Shown piece after piece: positions 44,975 to 54,175 of a DNA stretch of 64,000 nt. Position 1 is the stretch's first letter. The number at the start of each line of letters is the position of its first letter. A program made the translations under genes and the position numbers. The notes below the pieces were generated by a model. That model saw nothing but the letters and a program-made list of their open reading frames with translations, had not been told where the DNA came from and did no database searches. Source of the stretch: Planctomycetota bacterium (GTDB taxonomy: Bacteria > Planctomycetota > B15-G4); contig JACKHP010000022.1 in assembly GCA_020638905.1 (NCBI GenBank), forward strand, positions 1-64,000, read 5' to 3'.

Positions 44975-46273
44975 TCAGCCGATGACGAAGCGCGAGCCGG
45001 TCGAGAGTCCGAAGCGTCCGTCCTCGAGGGTGATGCCCTGGACCGCGAGGTCGAGGCCGACGAGGCCGGGCTGGCCGTGCAGCACGACGGCGATCGTGAG
45101 CGTGCCCGCGCCGTCGAGCGGCATGAGCGGCAGCAGCACGAAGGGCGCCGCGAAGCCGCCGGTCAGGTCGCCGATGCCGGGCACGGTGGGTCCCAGCGGA
45201 TCGAGCGAGAGCAGGAACGTCCCGTCGGCCGACGGCGCGCCGTCGATCGTGAGCGTGAACAGGCTGTCGTTCGCCACCGTGCCGCCGACCGTGAGCTCGG
45301 CGAGCGGCGCGCTGCGCAGCGCGACGGTGCCGACGAAGAAGTCGGACACGTGCAGTTCGCCCTCTCCGCCGGCGCCGGGCACGAAGCCGGCCGCGCCCTC
45401 GCTGAGCGAGAGCGTGCCGGCGTAGCCGAAGCCGGACATGTACTCCGGGTCGACGCCGTCGGTCGTGCCGTCGTCGTCGCGATCGGGCAGCAGCCGCGCG
45501 ATCGTCCCGGAGAAGCCCGTGCCGACCAGGAAGCTGCCGTCCTGCGCGCCGACGAAGCCGGACGCGCCGGCCAGGCCGGCCGCGAAGTCGATCGCCTCGC
45601 CGGCGTCGAGCGCGTCGTCGTCGCCGTTCGTGTCGCGCAGCCGCACGACCCGTCCGTCGGCGAGGGTCGCGTCGGCCAGGTACAGGTCGCCGTCCGACCA
45701 GACCAGGTCGCCGGGATAGGTGAAGCCGTCGGCGAAGATCGTGACGGCGCCGTCGGCCGTGCGCGTGACGCTGCCCAGCGTGGGGCTGCCGAAGAGGCTC
45801 ACGCTCATGTACAGCTCGTCGGTGCCCGGCCGGAACGCGAGGTCGTACGGCACCCCCTGGTCGGTCGGCGTCAGGAACGGCGGCTGCGCGGGATGCGGCA
45901 CGTTCTCGCCGGCGTCGAGCGCGTCGCCGTCGCCGTTCAGGTCGCGCAGCACGTAGAGCGCGGCGAACGCGGGCGCCGACGGGAACGAGTCTCCGACGAC
46001 GAGGTCGCCCGTGACCGGCGACTGGGCCATGCCTGCCATCGACCCGAAGCCCTCGGCCCACACGCTCAGCGCGCCGTTGGCGTGCTGGACGAGCAGCGTC
46101 TCGGCCATGAACGAGCCGCCGCGCACGAGCTGCGTGCCGTCGGCCAGCGTGATCTCGACCTGCGGGGAGAAGCCGAGCGTCTCGACGTTGAAGCCGGACG
46201 GCTTGACGATGTCGGTGGCGAGCGCCACCGGAGCGAGTGCGGCCAGGACGGCCGCCGAGCGAAGCACCTGCAT
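44975..46273 (-). CDS. Secreted beta-propeller (NHL/SGL-like) protein
   Basis: 432 residues from ATG 46273, with GGAGG six bases upstream. The signal peptide is QVLRSAAVLAALAPVALA. A six-bladed-propeller pattern follows: MAGMAQSPVTGDLVVGDS, VPYDLAFRPGTDELYMSV, DLVWSDGDLYLADATLADG. Two EF-hand-like loops (DLNGDGDALDAGE and DTNGDDDALDAGE) are almost identical and may bind calcium. The C-terminus ends ...GRFGLSTGSRFVIG after a beta domain related to the shared C-terminal domain but without PFKGG. Its promoter region contains two hairpins. Confidence 0.75.
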   Translation of the reverse strand: MQVLRSAAVLAALAPVALATDIVKPSGFNVETLGFSPQVEITLADGTQLVRGGSFMAETLLVQHANGALSVWAEGFGSMAGMAQSPVTGDLVVGDSFPSAPAFAALYVLRDLNGDGDALDAGENVPHPAQPPFLTPTDQGVPYDLAFRPGTDELYMSVSLFGSPTLGSVTRTADGAVTIFADGFTYPGDLVWSDGDLYLADATLADGRVVRLRDTNGDDDALDAGEAIDFAAGLAGASGFVGAQDGSFLVGTGFSGTIARLLPDRDDDGTTDGVDPEYMSGFGYAGTLSLSEGAAGFVPGAGGEGELHVSDFFVGTVALRSAPLAELTVGGTVANDSLFTLTIDGAPSADGTFLLSLDPLGPTVPGIGDLTGGFAAPFVLLPLMPLDGAGTLTIAVVLHGQPGLVGLDLAVQGITLEDGRFGLSTGSRFVIG

Positions 46274-46355
46274 GTTCACCTCCAGGATGGGGGATGAACC
46301 CAACGCGGTACTCGCGACGCGTTCCGAGAGAGGCGAGGTGCCCCCCTGGAACGCG

Positions 46356-46400
46356 CGAAGGCCACGAAATCCCGATGCTGTCGGGGTCTCGCGGCCTTCG
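46356..46400. repeat. 45-base hairpin
   Basis: Pairing from 46356/46400 inwards gives 17 Watson-Crick pairs, one G-T pair and two mismatches around the loop TGCTG (46376-46380). It lies 83 bases upstream of ATG 46273 on the minus strand, so it may be in that gene's leader. No T-run. Confidence 0.6.
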
Positions 46401-46408
46401 TCCTCCCG

Positions 46409-46424
46409 GACCCCGGTCGGGGTC
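46409..46424. repeat. Perfect GACCCC-GGTC-GGGGTC hairpin
   Basis: Six perfect pairs around a four-base loop, eight bases from the longer hairpin. The pair of hairpins together may form one structured element. Confidence 0.5.
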
Positions 46425-46808
46425 GATGAGAGGTCGTCCAACGACGTTCGCTCTGGCCTCCTTCTGTCCGAGGAGATCGCGAACCGTTACGTCGGCAGGG
46501 TGTTCTGACTCATGGATCGACCTGGGGGTGCGCCTTCCCATCCGCTCGCGCGGACAGTGGCCGTCCGTTCGGCGCCTCGCGAGGCACCTCGGGACCAGCA
46601 CCCTTCGTCACCATTCACAGCGGCGGGACCGTGACGGATTTGCACCGTCTTCCCCCGGGCCGAGAACGCGGGTTGGGTAGGACTAGGAAAGATCGTGCCC
46701 GGCGAGCCGAGCGAGGTCCCCTTTGTCCAGGCTCGCGGGGCGCGCGTCAAGTGTCGCTCGTCGGCGAATGGCCTTCCGCGCGGCCACCCGTCGGCCGATG
46801 ATGGCGTC

Positions 46809-48485
46809 ATGGATTCCCCCGTGAAGAAGCTCTTCGTCGGCGAGCTCGACGCCGGCGCACTCGCTCCTTTCCCGTTCCTCGACGCCGAGCGCAAGGAGCT
46901 GCTCGACATGCTGCGCGAGGCGCTCGGGCGCTTCGCCGCCGACCGCATCGATGCGGCCGCCATCGACCGCGAGCACAAGGTGCCGGCCGAGGTGATCGAG
47001 GGACTGGCCGAGCTGGGCCTGTTCGGCATGCGCGTCCCCGAGGAGCACGGCGGCCTCGCGCTCGACGACAGCCAGTACGTGCGCGTGGGCGTCGACCTGG
47101 CGCGCTACGACGGCCCCGTGGCGATCCTGTCGGGAGGACACTCGACGATCGGCATCAAGGCACTGCTGCTGTACGGCAGCGACGAGCAGAAGGCGCGCTA
47201 CCTGCCGCGCCTCGCCACGGGCGAGCTCAAGGCCGCGTTCGCGCTCTCGGAGCCGGGCGCGGGCAGCGACGCGCAGTCGCTGCGCTGCACCGCGAAGCGC
47301 GACGCGAACGGCGACTACGTCCTCGACGGCGAGAAGCTGTGGATCACGAACGGCGGCTTCGCCGACCTCGTCACGGTCTTCGCGCGCACGCCCGACCATC
47401 CGCGCACCGACGGACGTCCCTCGATCTCGTGCTTCCTCGTCGAACGCGCGATGGGCTTCGTGTCGGGCAAAGAAGAGGAGAAGCTCGGCATCCGCGGCAG
47501 CTCGACCGTCCCGCTGCTGTTCGAGGGCGTGCGCGTGCCGGCCGCGAACCTCGTCGGCGAGCCGGGCGACGGCTTCAGGATCGCGCTCGAGGTGCTCAAC
47601 ACCGGACGCTGCGGACTCGCCGGAAACTGCCTCGGCGCCGGACGCTACCTGCTCGAGCAGACCGCGTCGTACACGAGCCAGCGCGCGCAGTTCGGACGTC
47701 CCATCGGCGAGTTCGAGCTCGTGCAGGAGAAGCTCGCGCGCATGGCGCAGGACCTGCACGCGCTCGACTGCATGGTGTTCCTGACCACCGGGCTGATGGA
47801 CCGCGGCCTGCACGACCACGCGCTCGAGGCCGCGCTGTGCAAGGTGTTCGGCACCGAGACGCTCTGGTCGGTGGTGAACGACGCGGTGCAGTGCGCGGGC
47901 GGCAACGGCTTCACCACCGACTATCCCTTCGAGCGCATGCTGCGCGACGCGCGCGTGAACATGATCTTCGAGGGCACCAACGAGATCCTGCGCGTCATGG
48001 TCGCCACGACCGGGCTGCGCGACGTCGCGCGCCGGCTGGCCGACGGCGTCGGCGAACAGAGCGACTACGGACGCATCGTGCACGGCAAGGAGACGGCGCT
48101 GCCGATCGACGTCCCGGCGGCCCTGTCGCACGACGCGCTGGCGCTCTCGATGGGCGTCTCCGACCTGGCGCGCTCGGCGGCCAAGGCGGTGGCCGAGCAC
48201 GGCAAGGCCGTGCGCGACCGGCAGCTCGTGTGCGCCGCCCTGTCCGATCAGGCCATGGCGCTCTGGGGGCAGCTCGCGGTGCTGCTGCGGGCCGCGTCGG
48301 TGGTGGCCGCCGAGGGCGAGGACGCGGCCGCCGACGAGCTCCTGCTGGCGAAGGGCGCCTGTCGCCGGCTGGCGCGCCGGGCCCGGACTTCCGTCCAGTC
48401 GCTGCGCGACAACGACGATGAGGTCCTGTTGGAGACCGCGGTCGCCGTCCTGCGCTGGGGCGGCCTGCCCGGAGAGCGAGCATGA
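46809..48485 (+). CDS. Acyl-CoA dehydrogenase
   Basis: 558 residues from ATG 46809. The N-terminal helical domain starts near FLDAERKELLDMLREAL. FALSEPGAGSDAQSLRCTA and LDGEKLWITNGGFADLVTVFA are the flavin-binding signatures. R-x-QFGRPIGEF and QCAGGNGFTTDYPFERMLRD are the second family signature, and MIFEGTNEIL supplies the catalytic Glu. At 558 residues with an extra C-terminal helical part of about 150, it resembles long-chain (ACADVL-like) enzymes acting on fatty acyl-CoA in beta-oxidation. The last bases overlap the kinase start (ATGA). Confidence 0.92.
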   Translation: MDSPVKKLFVGELDAGALAPFPFLDAERKELLDMLREALGRFAADRIDAAAIDREHKVPAEVIEGLAELGLFGMRVPEEHGGLALDDSQYVRVGVDLARYDGPVAILSGGHSTIGIKALLLYGSDEQKARYLPRLATGELKAAFALSEPGAGSDAQSLRCTAKRDANGDYVLDGEKLWITNGGFADLVTVFARTPDHPRTDGRPSISCFLVERAMGFVSGKEEEKLGIRGSSTVPLLFEGVRVPAANLVGEPGDGFRIALEVLNTGRCGLAGNCLGAGRYLLEQTASYTSQRAQFGRPIGEFELVQEKLARMAQDLHALDCMVFLTTGLMDRGLHDHALEAALCKVFGTETLWSVVNDAVQCAGGNGFTTDYPFERMLRDARVNMIFEGTNEILRVMVATTGLRDVARRLADGVGEQSDYGRIVHGKETALPIDVPAALSHDALALSMGVSDLARSAAKAVAEHGKAVRDRQLVCAALSDQAMALWGQLAVLLRAASVVAAEGEDAAADELLLAKGACRRLARRARTSVQSLRDNDDEVLLETAVAVLRWGGLPGERA

Positions 48486-49765
48486 GCGACGGAGAGACCC
48501 CCGCCGACGGGGGAGCGCCACGTCCGCCGGACGAGCGGAAGCCGAAGGCGCTGCCTGACATCGACTACGAGATCGTCTTCCCGGCCGACGCCGAGAAGCG
48601 CATGCGCGCAGTGCGTGGCGAGGCGGGAGCCGAGCAGACGGCCCCCGTGGAGACGGCATCCGACGGGGCGGCGTCCGTGGGCGGCGAGGATGCGCCGTCC
48701 CACGACCTCGACACCGACGAGGGCGCGGCGGGGACCGAACCGGCGTTCGCGCGGCGTCCCGACGCGCGGCCCAAGCCGATCATCGTGCGCGCCAAGGGCG
48801 AGGCGCGCGTGATCGGCAACGCGCGGCCCGGCGATCCGCTGGCGGTGCCCGACGAGGATGCCGGAGATCCCGACGCCGCGGCGTCCGACGCGCGCGAGGC
48901 CGACGCGCAGGCGTCCACGCCCGCGCCGACCGACTTCGAGCGTCCGGGCGGACCGCTCTCGCGCTACGACGCGCACCTGGTCATGTACCACGACCCGCAC
49001 AGCCTGCAGGCGGAGCAGTACCGCACCTGCCGCACGAACCTGACCGCGCTCAACAAGAGCGGCGCGCCGTGGACGATCGTCGTCACGTCGAGCAAGGAAG
49101 GCGAGGGCAAGTCGGTCACCGCGAGCAACCTCGCGGTCTGCCTGGCCGAGCTGCCCGGCGCGCGCGTGTGCCTGCTCGACACCGACTTCCGCGCGCCCAC
49201 CCAGGGCGCGGTGTTCGGCATCGAGAGCCCGGTCGGACTCCACGAGCTGCTCACCGGCGCGGCCTCGTGGAAGGAAGCCGTGCGCCCGACGGGCATCCCG
49301 GCGCTCGACGTGATCGTGGCCGGCAGCGAGCCGCCCAACTCGGCGGAGCTCCTCGGTGGCCCGCTGTTCTCCGACCTGCTCGAGGAACTCGGCCGGCGCT
49401 ACACGTGGATCCTCGTGGACACGCCGCCGGTGAACCCGTTCACCGACGCGTGCGTGGTCTCGACCCGCGCCAACGGCACGCTCGTGGTGGTGCGCCTGCA
49501 GGAGACGCCGCGCGAGCTCGTGACGCGCACGATCGACGCGCTCACCACGGCCGGCGGGCGTGTCTTCGGCACCTTCCTGACCGGTGTCGTGCCCGATCGC
49601 GACGACGCCGAGCGGCAGGAGTACTATCGCGTCGAGGGCGAGAGCGGCGACGACGCCGAGCGCCGCCGGCAGCGTCAGAAGCTCGAGCGCAAGCTGCGGC
49701 GCCAGGAGCGCGCATGGCTCAAGAAGCGCCAGAAGAAGGAGCGCGCCGACCAGGAGACGGTCTAG
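48482..49765 (+). CDS. Cytoplasmic BY-type tyrosine kinase / CpsD-like ATPase
   Basis: 427 residues from ATG 48482. The first ~165 residues are acidic, Pro/Ala-rich and probably disordered. The kinase domain has EQYRTCRTNLTAL, Walker A TSSKEGEGKSVTASNLA (203-211 core), Walker A' LLDTDFRAPTQG, and Walker B ILVDTPPVNPFTDA. This is the CpsD/CapB type, which drives polysaccharide export with a membrane Wzc partner; no Wzz/Wzc domain or polysaccharide gene is near. The C-terminal tail has QEYYRVEGE followed by a Lys/Arg-rich helix rather than a long tyrosine cluster. It overlaps the acyl-CoA dehydrogenase gene by four bases and precedes aroA by two. Confidence 0.85.
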   Translation: MSDGETPADGGAPRPPDERKPKALPDIDYEIVFPADAEKRMRAVRGEAGAEQTAPVETASDGAASVGGEDAPSHDLDTDEGAAGTEPAFARRPDARPKPIIVRAKGEARVIGNARPGDPLAVPDEDAGDPDAAASDAREADAQASTPAPTDFERPGGPLSRYDAHLVMYHDPHSLQAEQYRTCRTNLTALNKSGAPWTIVVTSSKEGEGKSVTASNLAVCLAELPGARVCLLDTDFRAPTQGAVFGIESPVGLHELLTGAASWKEAVRPTGIPALDVIVAGSEPPNSAELLGGPLFSDLLEELGRRYTWILVDTPPVNPFTDACVVSTRANGTLVVVRLQETPRELVTRTIDALTTAGGRVFGTFLTGVVPDRDDAERQEYYRVEGESGDDAERRRQRQKLERKLRRQERAWLKKRQKKERADQETV

Positions 49766-49767
49766 GC

Positions 49768-51057
49768 GTGGGCGCCGCCTCGCGCGGGCCGCTCGTCGGC
49801 GAGTCGTCCGTCCCGGGGGACAAGTCGGTCACGCACCGTGCGCTGCTGCTGGGTGCGCTGGCCGAGGGCGAGACGCGCGTGCGCGGCGCGCTGGACGCGG
49901 GCGACACGCGCTCGACGGCCGGCGTCGTGCGTGCGCTCGGCGCGTCCGTCGCGTGGGACGCGTCGGACGCGTGCTGCACGATCGTGGGCGTCGAGGCGCC
50001 GCGCTCGCCGCCGCACGCGCTCGACTGCGGCAACGCGGGCACGCTGGCGCGCCTGCTGCTCGGTCTGCTCGCCGGGCACGCGGGCCGCTGGACGTTCGAC
50101 GGCGACGCCTCGCTGCGCGGTCGTCCCATGGGACGCGTGGTGCGTCCGCTCGCGGGTCTGGGCGCCGATCTGCGCGGCGAGCGTCTGCCGCTCGAGCTGC
50201 GCGGCTCACCCCTGCGCGGCGGACGCGTCGAGGTCCACGTCCCGTCGGCGCAGGTCAAGTCGGCGCTCATGCTCGCGGCGCTGCGTGCGGACGCGCCGCT
50301 CACCGTCGCGCAGCACGTCGCCACGCGCGACCACACCGAGCGCCTGCTGCCGCGCTTCGGGTTGCGCGTCGAGCGCGAGCCGGGAGCGGTGACCGTGCAT
50401 CCCGGGCGCCCGCGCGGGACGACGATCGACGTGCCTGGCGATCCGTCGGCGGCGGCGTTCCTGGTCGTCGCGGCGCTGCTCGTCCCGGGCAGCGAGCTCG
50501 TGCTGCGCGACGTGGGGCTCTGGCCGCGGCGCACCGGCTTCCTGCGCGCGCTCGACCGTGCCGGTGCCGACGTGACGCCGCTGCGCGTGCGCGCCGCCGA
50601 CGACGCGAGCGACGACCCGCGCGGCGACCTGCGCGTCGTCTGCGGCGAGCTCGAGGCCTTCGAGATCGCGCCCGACGACGTCCCCGACCTGGTGGACGAG
50701 CTGCCCGCCCTCGCGATCGCCGCGGCGCGCGCGCGCGGCACGAGCCGCTTCGCCGGCCTGGGCGAGCTGCGCGTCAAGGAGTCGGACCGCGTGCTCGCGC
50801 TGGCCGAGCTGCTCGCCACGCTCGGCGTACCCGTGCGCGTCGACGGCGATGCGCTCACGATCACGGGCGTGACGCGCTTCGTCGCGGCGCCGTCCACCGG
50901 ACACGACGACCACCGCATCGCGCTGGCGGCCGCGGTGGCGCGCCTCGTCATGGGCGCGGCGCTGCCCGCCGAGATCCCCTCGGCCGACGTGAGCTTTCCG
51001 GGCTTCGTGGGTGCCGTCGAACGCCTGCGCGCCCCGAGCGCGCGAACGGGCTGGTAG
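49768..51057 (+). CDS. aroA: 3-phosphoshikimate 1-carboxyvinyltransferase (EPSP synthase)
   Basis: 429 residues from GTG 49768. The enzyme joins phosphoenolpyruvate and shikimate-3-phosphate in aromatic amino-acid synthesis in the cytoplasm. Signature segments are VPGDKSVTHRALLLGALAEG, DCGNAGTLARLLLGLLAG, RGRPMGRVVRPL, VPSAQVKSALMLAAL, VPGDPSAAAFLVVAAL, LRVKESDRVLALAELL and STGHDDHRIALAAAVA. These include the substrate-binding Lys, the R-x-R/KES-R motif and the DDHR motif, so it looks active. It is the third gene of a tight unit with an acyl-CoA dehydrogenase and a BY-kinase, with no other aro gene. Confidence 0.93.
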   Translation: MGAASRGPLVGESSVPGDKSVTHRALLLGALAEGETRVRGALDAGDTRSTAGVVRALGASVAWDASDACCTIVGVEAPRSPPHALDCGNAGTLARLLLGLLAGHAGRWTFDGDASLRGRPMGRVVRPLAGLGADLRGERLPLELRGSPLRGGRVEVHVPSAQVKSALMLAALRADAPLTVAQHVATRDHTERLLPRFGLRVEREPGAVTVHPGRPRGTTIDVPGDPSAAAFLVVAALLVPGSELVLRDVGLWPRRTGFLRALDRAGADVTPLRVRAADDASDDPRGDLRVVCGELEAFEIAPDDVPDLVDELPALAIAAARARGTSRFAGLGELRVKESDRVLALAELLATLGVPVRVDGDALTITGVTRFVAAPSTGHDDHRIALAAAVARLVMGAALPAEIPSADVSFPGFVGAVERLRAPSARTGW

Positions 51058-51060
51058 ACT
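51052..51060 (+). promoter_or_regulatory. Candidate extended -10 promoter overlapping the aroA stop
   Basis: TGGTAGACT fits TGnTAnnnT. The TAG is also the aroA stop. Transcription would start at about 51067, giving an almost leaderless message for ATG 51068. Chance match cannot be excluded. Confidence 0.25.
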
Positions 51061-51067
51061 CCGGGGC

Positions 51068-53587
51068 ATGTTGCGCGACCACCGACTGACGTGTTGTCTC
51101 GTCCTGTCCACGGCCGCGACGGCCGCGGCCCAGGGGCCCGTGACGGGTCTCGACTATCCCGGTGCCCAGGTCGCGGACGCGGCCTACGGCCAGTTCCGCA
51201 TCGCGGACCTCGACGGCGACGGGTACGACGACGTCGTCTCGAAGCTCATCGACGGGGTGCAGATCGAGCGCAGCCTGGGCGACGGACGCGTCCAGCGGTT
51301 CGCCGCGACGTACCCCGCGGGCGTGAACGTGAGCTTCGGTCTCGAGCTGATCGACTGGAACGGAGACGGCGCGCTCGACGTCGCGGCAGTCAGCGCCGGC
51401 CCGAGCGCCTTCCTCTTCCTGTTCGGCGACGGCCAGGGCGGCGGCCTCGACGACGTGATGCAGAGCCTGGCCTCCGACGGGGCCGGGCACGCCGGCCTGG
51501 GCGCGGGCGACCTCGACGGCGACGGCCACGCCGACCTGCTCACCGCGGACAGCGTGGTCGGTCTCCTGGCCAGCCTGGGCGACGGGACCGGGGCCGTCGC
51601 CGATGTGGTCGCGTCGTCCACGGGCCTCGCGCTGAGCCTGCCGGAGCTGGCCGACCTCGATCTCGACGGCGTGCTCGACGTCGTCGCGCGCGGCACCGCC
51701 GGGGGCGATCACGAACTCACCGTGTTGCGGGGCGACGGCGCGGGCGGCTTCGCGGTCTGGCAGCACCTCCCCGCCTCGGCCAACGTGCGGTTCGTGCTGG
51801 GCGACTTCGACGAGGACGGCGCGCCCGACGTGGTGTCGGCTTCGTCCGACGGCGGCACGCTCACGCCGTGGCTCAACGAGGGCGGGCTGCTCGTCGCCAG
51901 CGCGGGAGTGCCCACCCCTGCCACCGGTTCGCTCGCCGCGGGCGACCTCGACGGCGACGGGCACCTCGACGTGCTCGCGTCGACGTTCCCGCACGCGATC
52001 TGCGTGCACCGCGGAGACGGACGGGGCGGCCTGGCGACGGCCACGGTGAGCGAGACGCCCGACTCAGCGGGCGAGGTGTCCGTGCTCCAACTCGACGGGG
52101 ACGGCCTGCCCGACCTCGTCACGAACGGCGGACTCGCTCCGGCGGGCACGGTCTTCCACACCGGCGCGGGGGGAGGTTTTCTGCGCCTCGCCCCCGTGAT
52201 CGACCTCGGTGCGCCGCTGAGCGGCCTCGCGGCGGGCGACCTCGACGGCGACGGCCGCCTCGACGTGGCGGCCTGCGCCGAGTCCGAGCCGATGCTGTGG
52301 ATCCTGCCGGGTACGGGCACCGAGCACTTCGGCGCGCCGGTGGCCTACGCCCTGGGCGAGGACGCGGGCGCCGTGGCCATCGGCGACGTGACCGCCGACG
52401 GGATGCCCGACGTCGTGGTCGGCCTGACCGACCCCTCCACGCCCGGCATCGAACTGCTCGCCAACGACGGAACCGGCGGGCTGCTCGCGCCCGAGTTCCA
52501 CGCCACCGGCAAGACGGTGGTCGGCGTGGCCCTGCACGACATGGACGCCGACGGCGTGCTCGACGTGCTCACGCTCGACCGCGCCGAGGCCAAGCTCTCG
52601 CTGCTGCTCGCCGACGGTGCGGGCGGCCTGGCCTTCCTGCACGACTGGCCCACCGGCTTCCAGCCCGCCGATCTCGCGGTGGACGACGTCGACGGCGACG
52701 CCGTGCCCGACGCGCTCGTGGTCTGCGAGGGCAGCGACGCGATGACCGTCCTGCTGGGACGCGGCGACGGCACGGGCAGCTTGGTGTCCGCCTCGCCCGT
52801 GCCGCTGGTCGCCGACGTGCACGGCTTCGACCTGGCCGACCTCGACCTCGACGGCGACCTCGACGTGGCGCTGGCCCGTCCATCCCTCGGCGGACGCATG
52901 CTCGTGTACAGCAACGACGGGGCGGGGCACTTCCTGCCGGCCCTCGACGATCCGTCGGTCGAGGCGCTCGACGCCGTGATCACCGACGTCGACCAGGACG
53001 GCCTGCCCGACGTGGTCACCGTCGGTCCGGCGTGCGTGGGCGTGCACCGAGGTCGCGCGCGCGGCGGGTTCGAGCGCGTGCAGCAGTACGCGACGCGCGG
53101 CAAGGCGAACGCCCCGACCGCCGACGTCCTGGCCGTCGACCTGGAGGGCTCGGGGTTCCCCGACCTCCTCACGCGCGCCTCGAGCGCATCGCCCTCGTCC
53201 ACCGGGCCGATCACCGTGCTGCCCAACCGCCACTCGCCGTGGTGGCGCCTCTCGACGGGCGCATCGGCGGGTCCCGCGCTCTCGCTCATCGGTCCGCTCA
53301 CGCCGGACAGCGAGCTGCAGCTCGACCTCTCCGACGGCACACCCTCGGGCGTCGCCTGGGTCGTGGTGGGGCTCGGCTGGGCCGGCCTGCCCCTGGGCGG
53401 CGGCGTGCTGGCGCCGACGCCGGACGTCGTGCTTCTCCTCGCGCTGGACGGTCAGGGCGCCGCGCACGCGCGGGCCCACTGGCCCGGGGCCCTGCCCGCG
53501 AGCACGCCGTTCTGGGTGCAGCCGTGGAGCGCTTCGCCGCCGACGCCCGGCGACGCCGTGCTGGGCGTGACCGCGGACGATCCGTAG
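51068..53587 (+). CDS. Large secreted FG-GAP/VCBS repeat protein
   Basis: 839 residues from ATG 51068, ten bases after aroA. The signal peptide is LRDHRLTCCLVLSTAATAAA. About a dozen VCBS/FG-GAP blades follow, with the calcium-loop pattern (A)DLDGDGYDDVV, GDLDGDGHADLL, GDLDGDGRLDVAAC and DVDGDAVPDAL, so two or more seven-bladed propellers are likely. The C-terminus carries LPLGGGVLAPTPD and FWVQPWSASPPTPGDAVLGVT, a variant of the shared domain. No strong ribosome-binding site is visible, which fits a leaderless message. Confidence 0.85.
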   Translation: MLRDHRLTCCLVLSTAATAAAQGPVTGLDYPGAQVADAAYGQFRIADLDGDGYDDVVSKLIDGVQIERSLGDGRVQRFAATYPAGVNVSFGLELIDWNGDGALDVAAVSAGPSAFLFLFGDGQGGGLDDVMQSLASDGAGHAGLGAGDLDGDGHADLLTADSVVGLLASLGDGTGAVADVVASSTGLALSLPELADLDLDGVLDVVARGTAGGDHELTVLRGDGAGGFAVWQHLPASANVRFVLGDFDEDGAPDVVSASSDGGTLTPWLNEGGLLVASAGVPTPATGSLAAGDLDGDGHLDVLASTFPHAICVHRGDGRGGLATATVSETPDSAGEVSVLQLDGDGLPDLVTNGGLAPAGTVFHTGAGGGFLRLAPVIDLGAPLSGLAAGDLDGDGRLDVAACAESEPMLWILPGTGTEHFGAPVAYALGEDAGAVAIGDVTADGMPDVVVGLTDPSTPGIELLANDGTGGLLAPEFHATGKTVVGVALHDMDADGVLDVLTLDRAEAKLSLLLADGAGGLAFLHDWPTGFQPADLAVDDVDGDAVPDALVVCEGSDAMTVLLGRGDGTGSLVSASPVPLVADVHGFDLADLDLDGDLDVALARPSLGGRMLVYSNDGAGHFLPALDDPSVEALDAVITDVDQDGLPDVVTVGPACVGVHRGRARGGFERVQQYATRGKANAPTADVLAVDLEGSGFPDLLTRASSASPSSTGPITVLPNRHSPWWRLSTGASAGPALSLIGPLTPDSELQLDLSDGTPSGVAWVVVGLGWAGLPLGGGVLAPTPDVVLLLALDGQGAAHARAHWPGALPASTPFWVQPWSASPPTPGDAVLGVTADDP

Positions 53588-53705
53588 CCCGGCACGCGTC
53601 GCTCCGTTCGAGCACGGCGCGCGTCATCCCCCGGCCGTTGGGATGTTCGTGACCGAAGTGCGAGACTCCGCATCCGACGCCGTTCCCCGCGCAAGGACGA
53701 GACCC

Positions 53706-54116
53706 ATGACCGACGCCGCATCCACCACGCTCGAAGACTGGGGCAAGCTGCTGCTGCGCCTCTCGCTGGGCGGCCTGATGTTGTTCCACGGCATCGGCAA
53801 GCTGGGTTCGGGAGGCATCGACGGCATCACGCAGATGGTGACCGCCAAGGGCCTGCCCGAGGCCGTCGCCTACGGCGTGTACGTGGGCGAGGTCGTCGCG
53901 CCGATCCTGATCATCGCGGGACTGCTGACGCGCCTGGCCGGCTTCGTGTTCGCCTTCAACATGGCGATCGCGATCTGGCTCGCGCACTCGGCCGACCTGC
54001 TCACGCTGACCGAGATGGGCGCTCCGAAGCTCGAACTCCAGTACCTCTACCTGATCGGCGGTCTCGCCATCGGCTGCCTCGGCGGCGGACGCCTCGTGAT
54101 CGGCAAGCGCGGCTGA
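53706..54116 (+). CDS. DoxX family membrane protein
   Basis: 136 residues from ATG 53706, with AAGGA upstream. Four membrane segments are visible: LLLRLSLGGLMLFHGIGKL with the family's R/G pattern, VYVGEVVAPILIIAGLLTRLA, FAFNMAIAIWLA and LYLIGGLAIGCLGG. DoxX proteins are small four-helix membrane proteins of the quinone-reductase or redox-stress type, with function often unknown. It stands alone between two surface-protein genes. Confidence 0.88.
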   Translation: MTDAASTTLEDWGKLLLRLSLGGLMLFHGIGKLGSGGIDGITQMVTAKGLPEAVAYGVYVGEVVAPILIIAGLLTRLAGFVFAFNMAIAIWLAHSADLLTLTEMGAPKLELQYLYLIGGLAIGCLGGGRLVIGKRG

Positions 54117-54175
54117 CGCGCGGCGCGCCGCGCGGCGCACCCGAGCACGGCTTCGCCGGAGCGCGGGTCCTCCGC

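Larger units (their letters stand above)
46274..46808. other. Intergenic region with two strong hairpins, no gene seen
   Basis: 535 bases between divergent genes. It contains the hairpins at 46356-46400 and 46409-46424 and, near 46605-46690, a stretch with lower GC that probably holds the promoter of the acyl-CoA dehydrogenase operon. Open frames here are antisense shadows. Confidence 0.5.
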
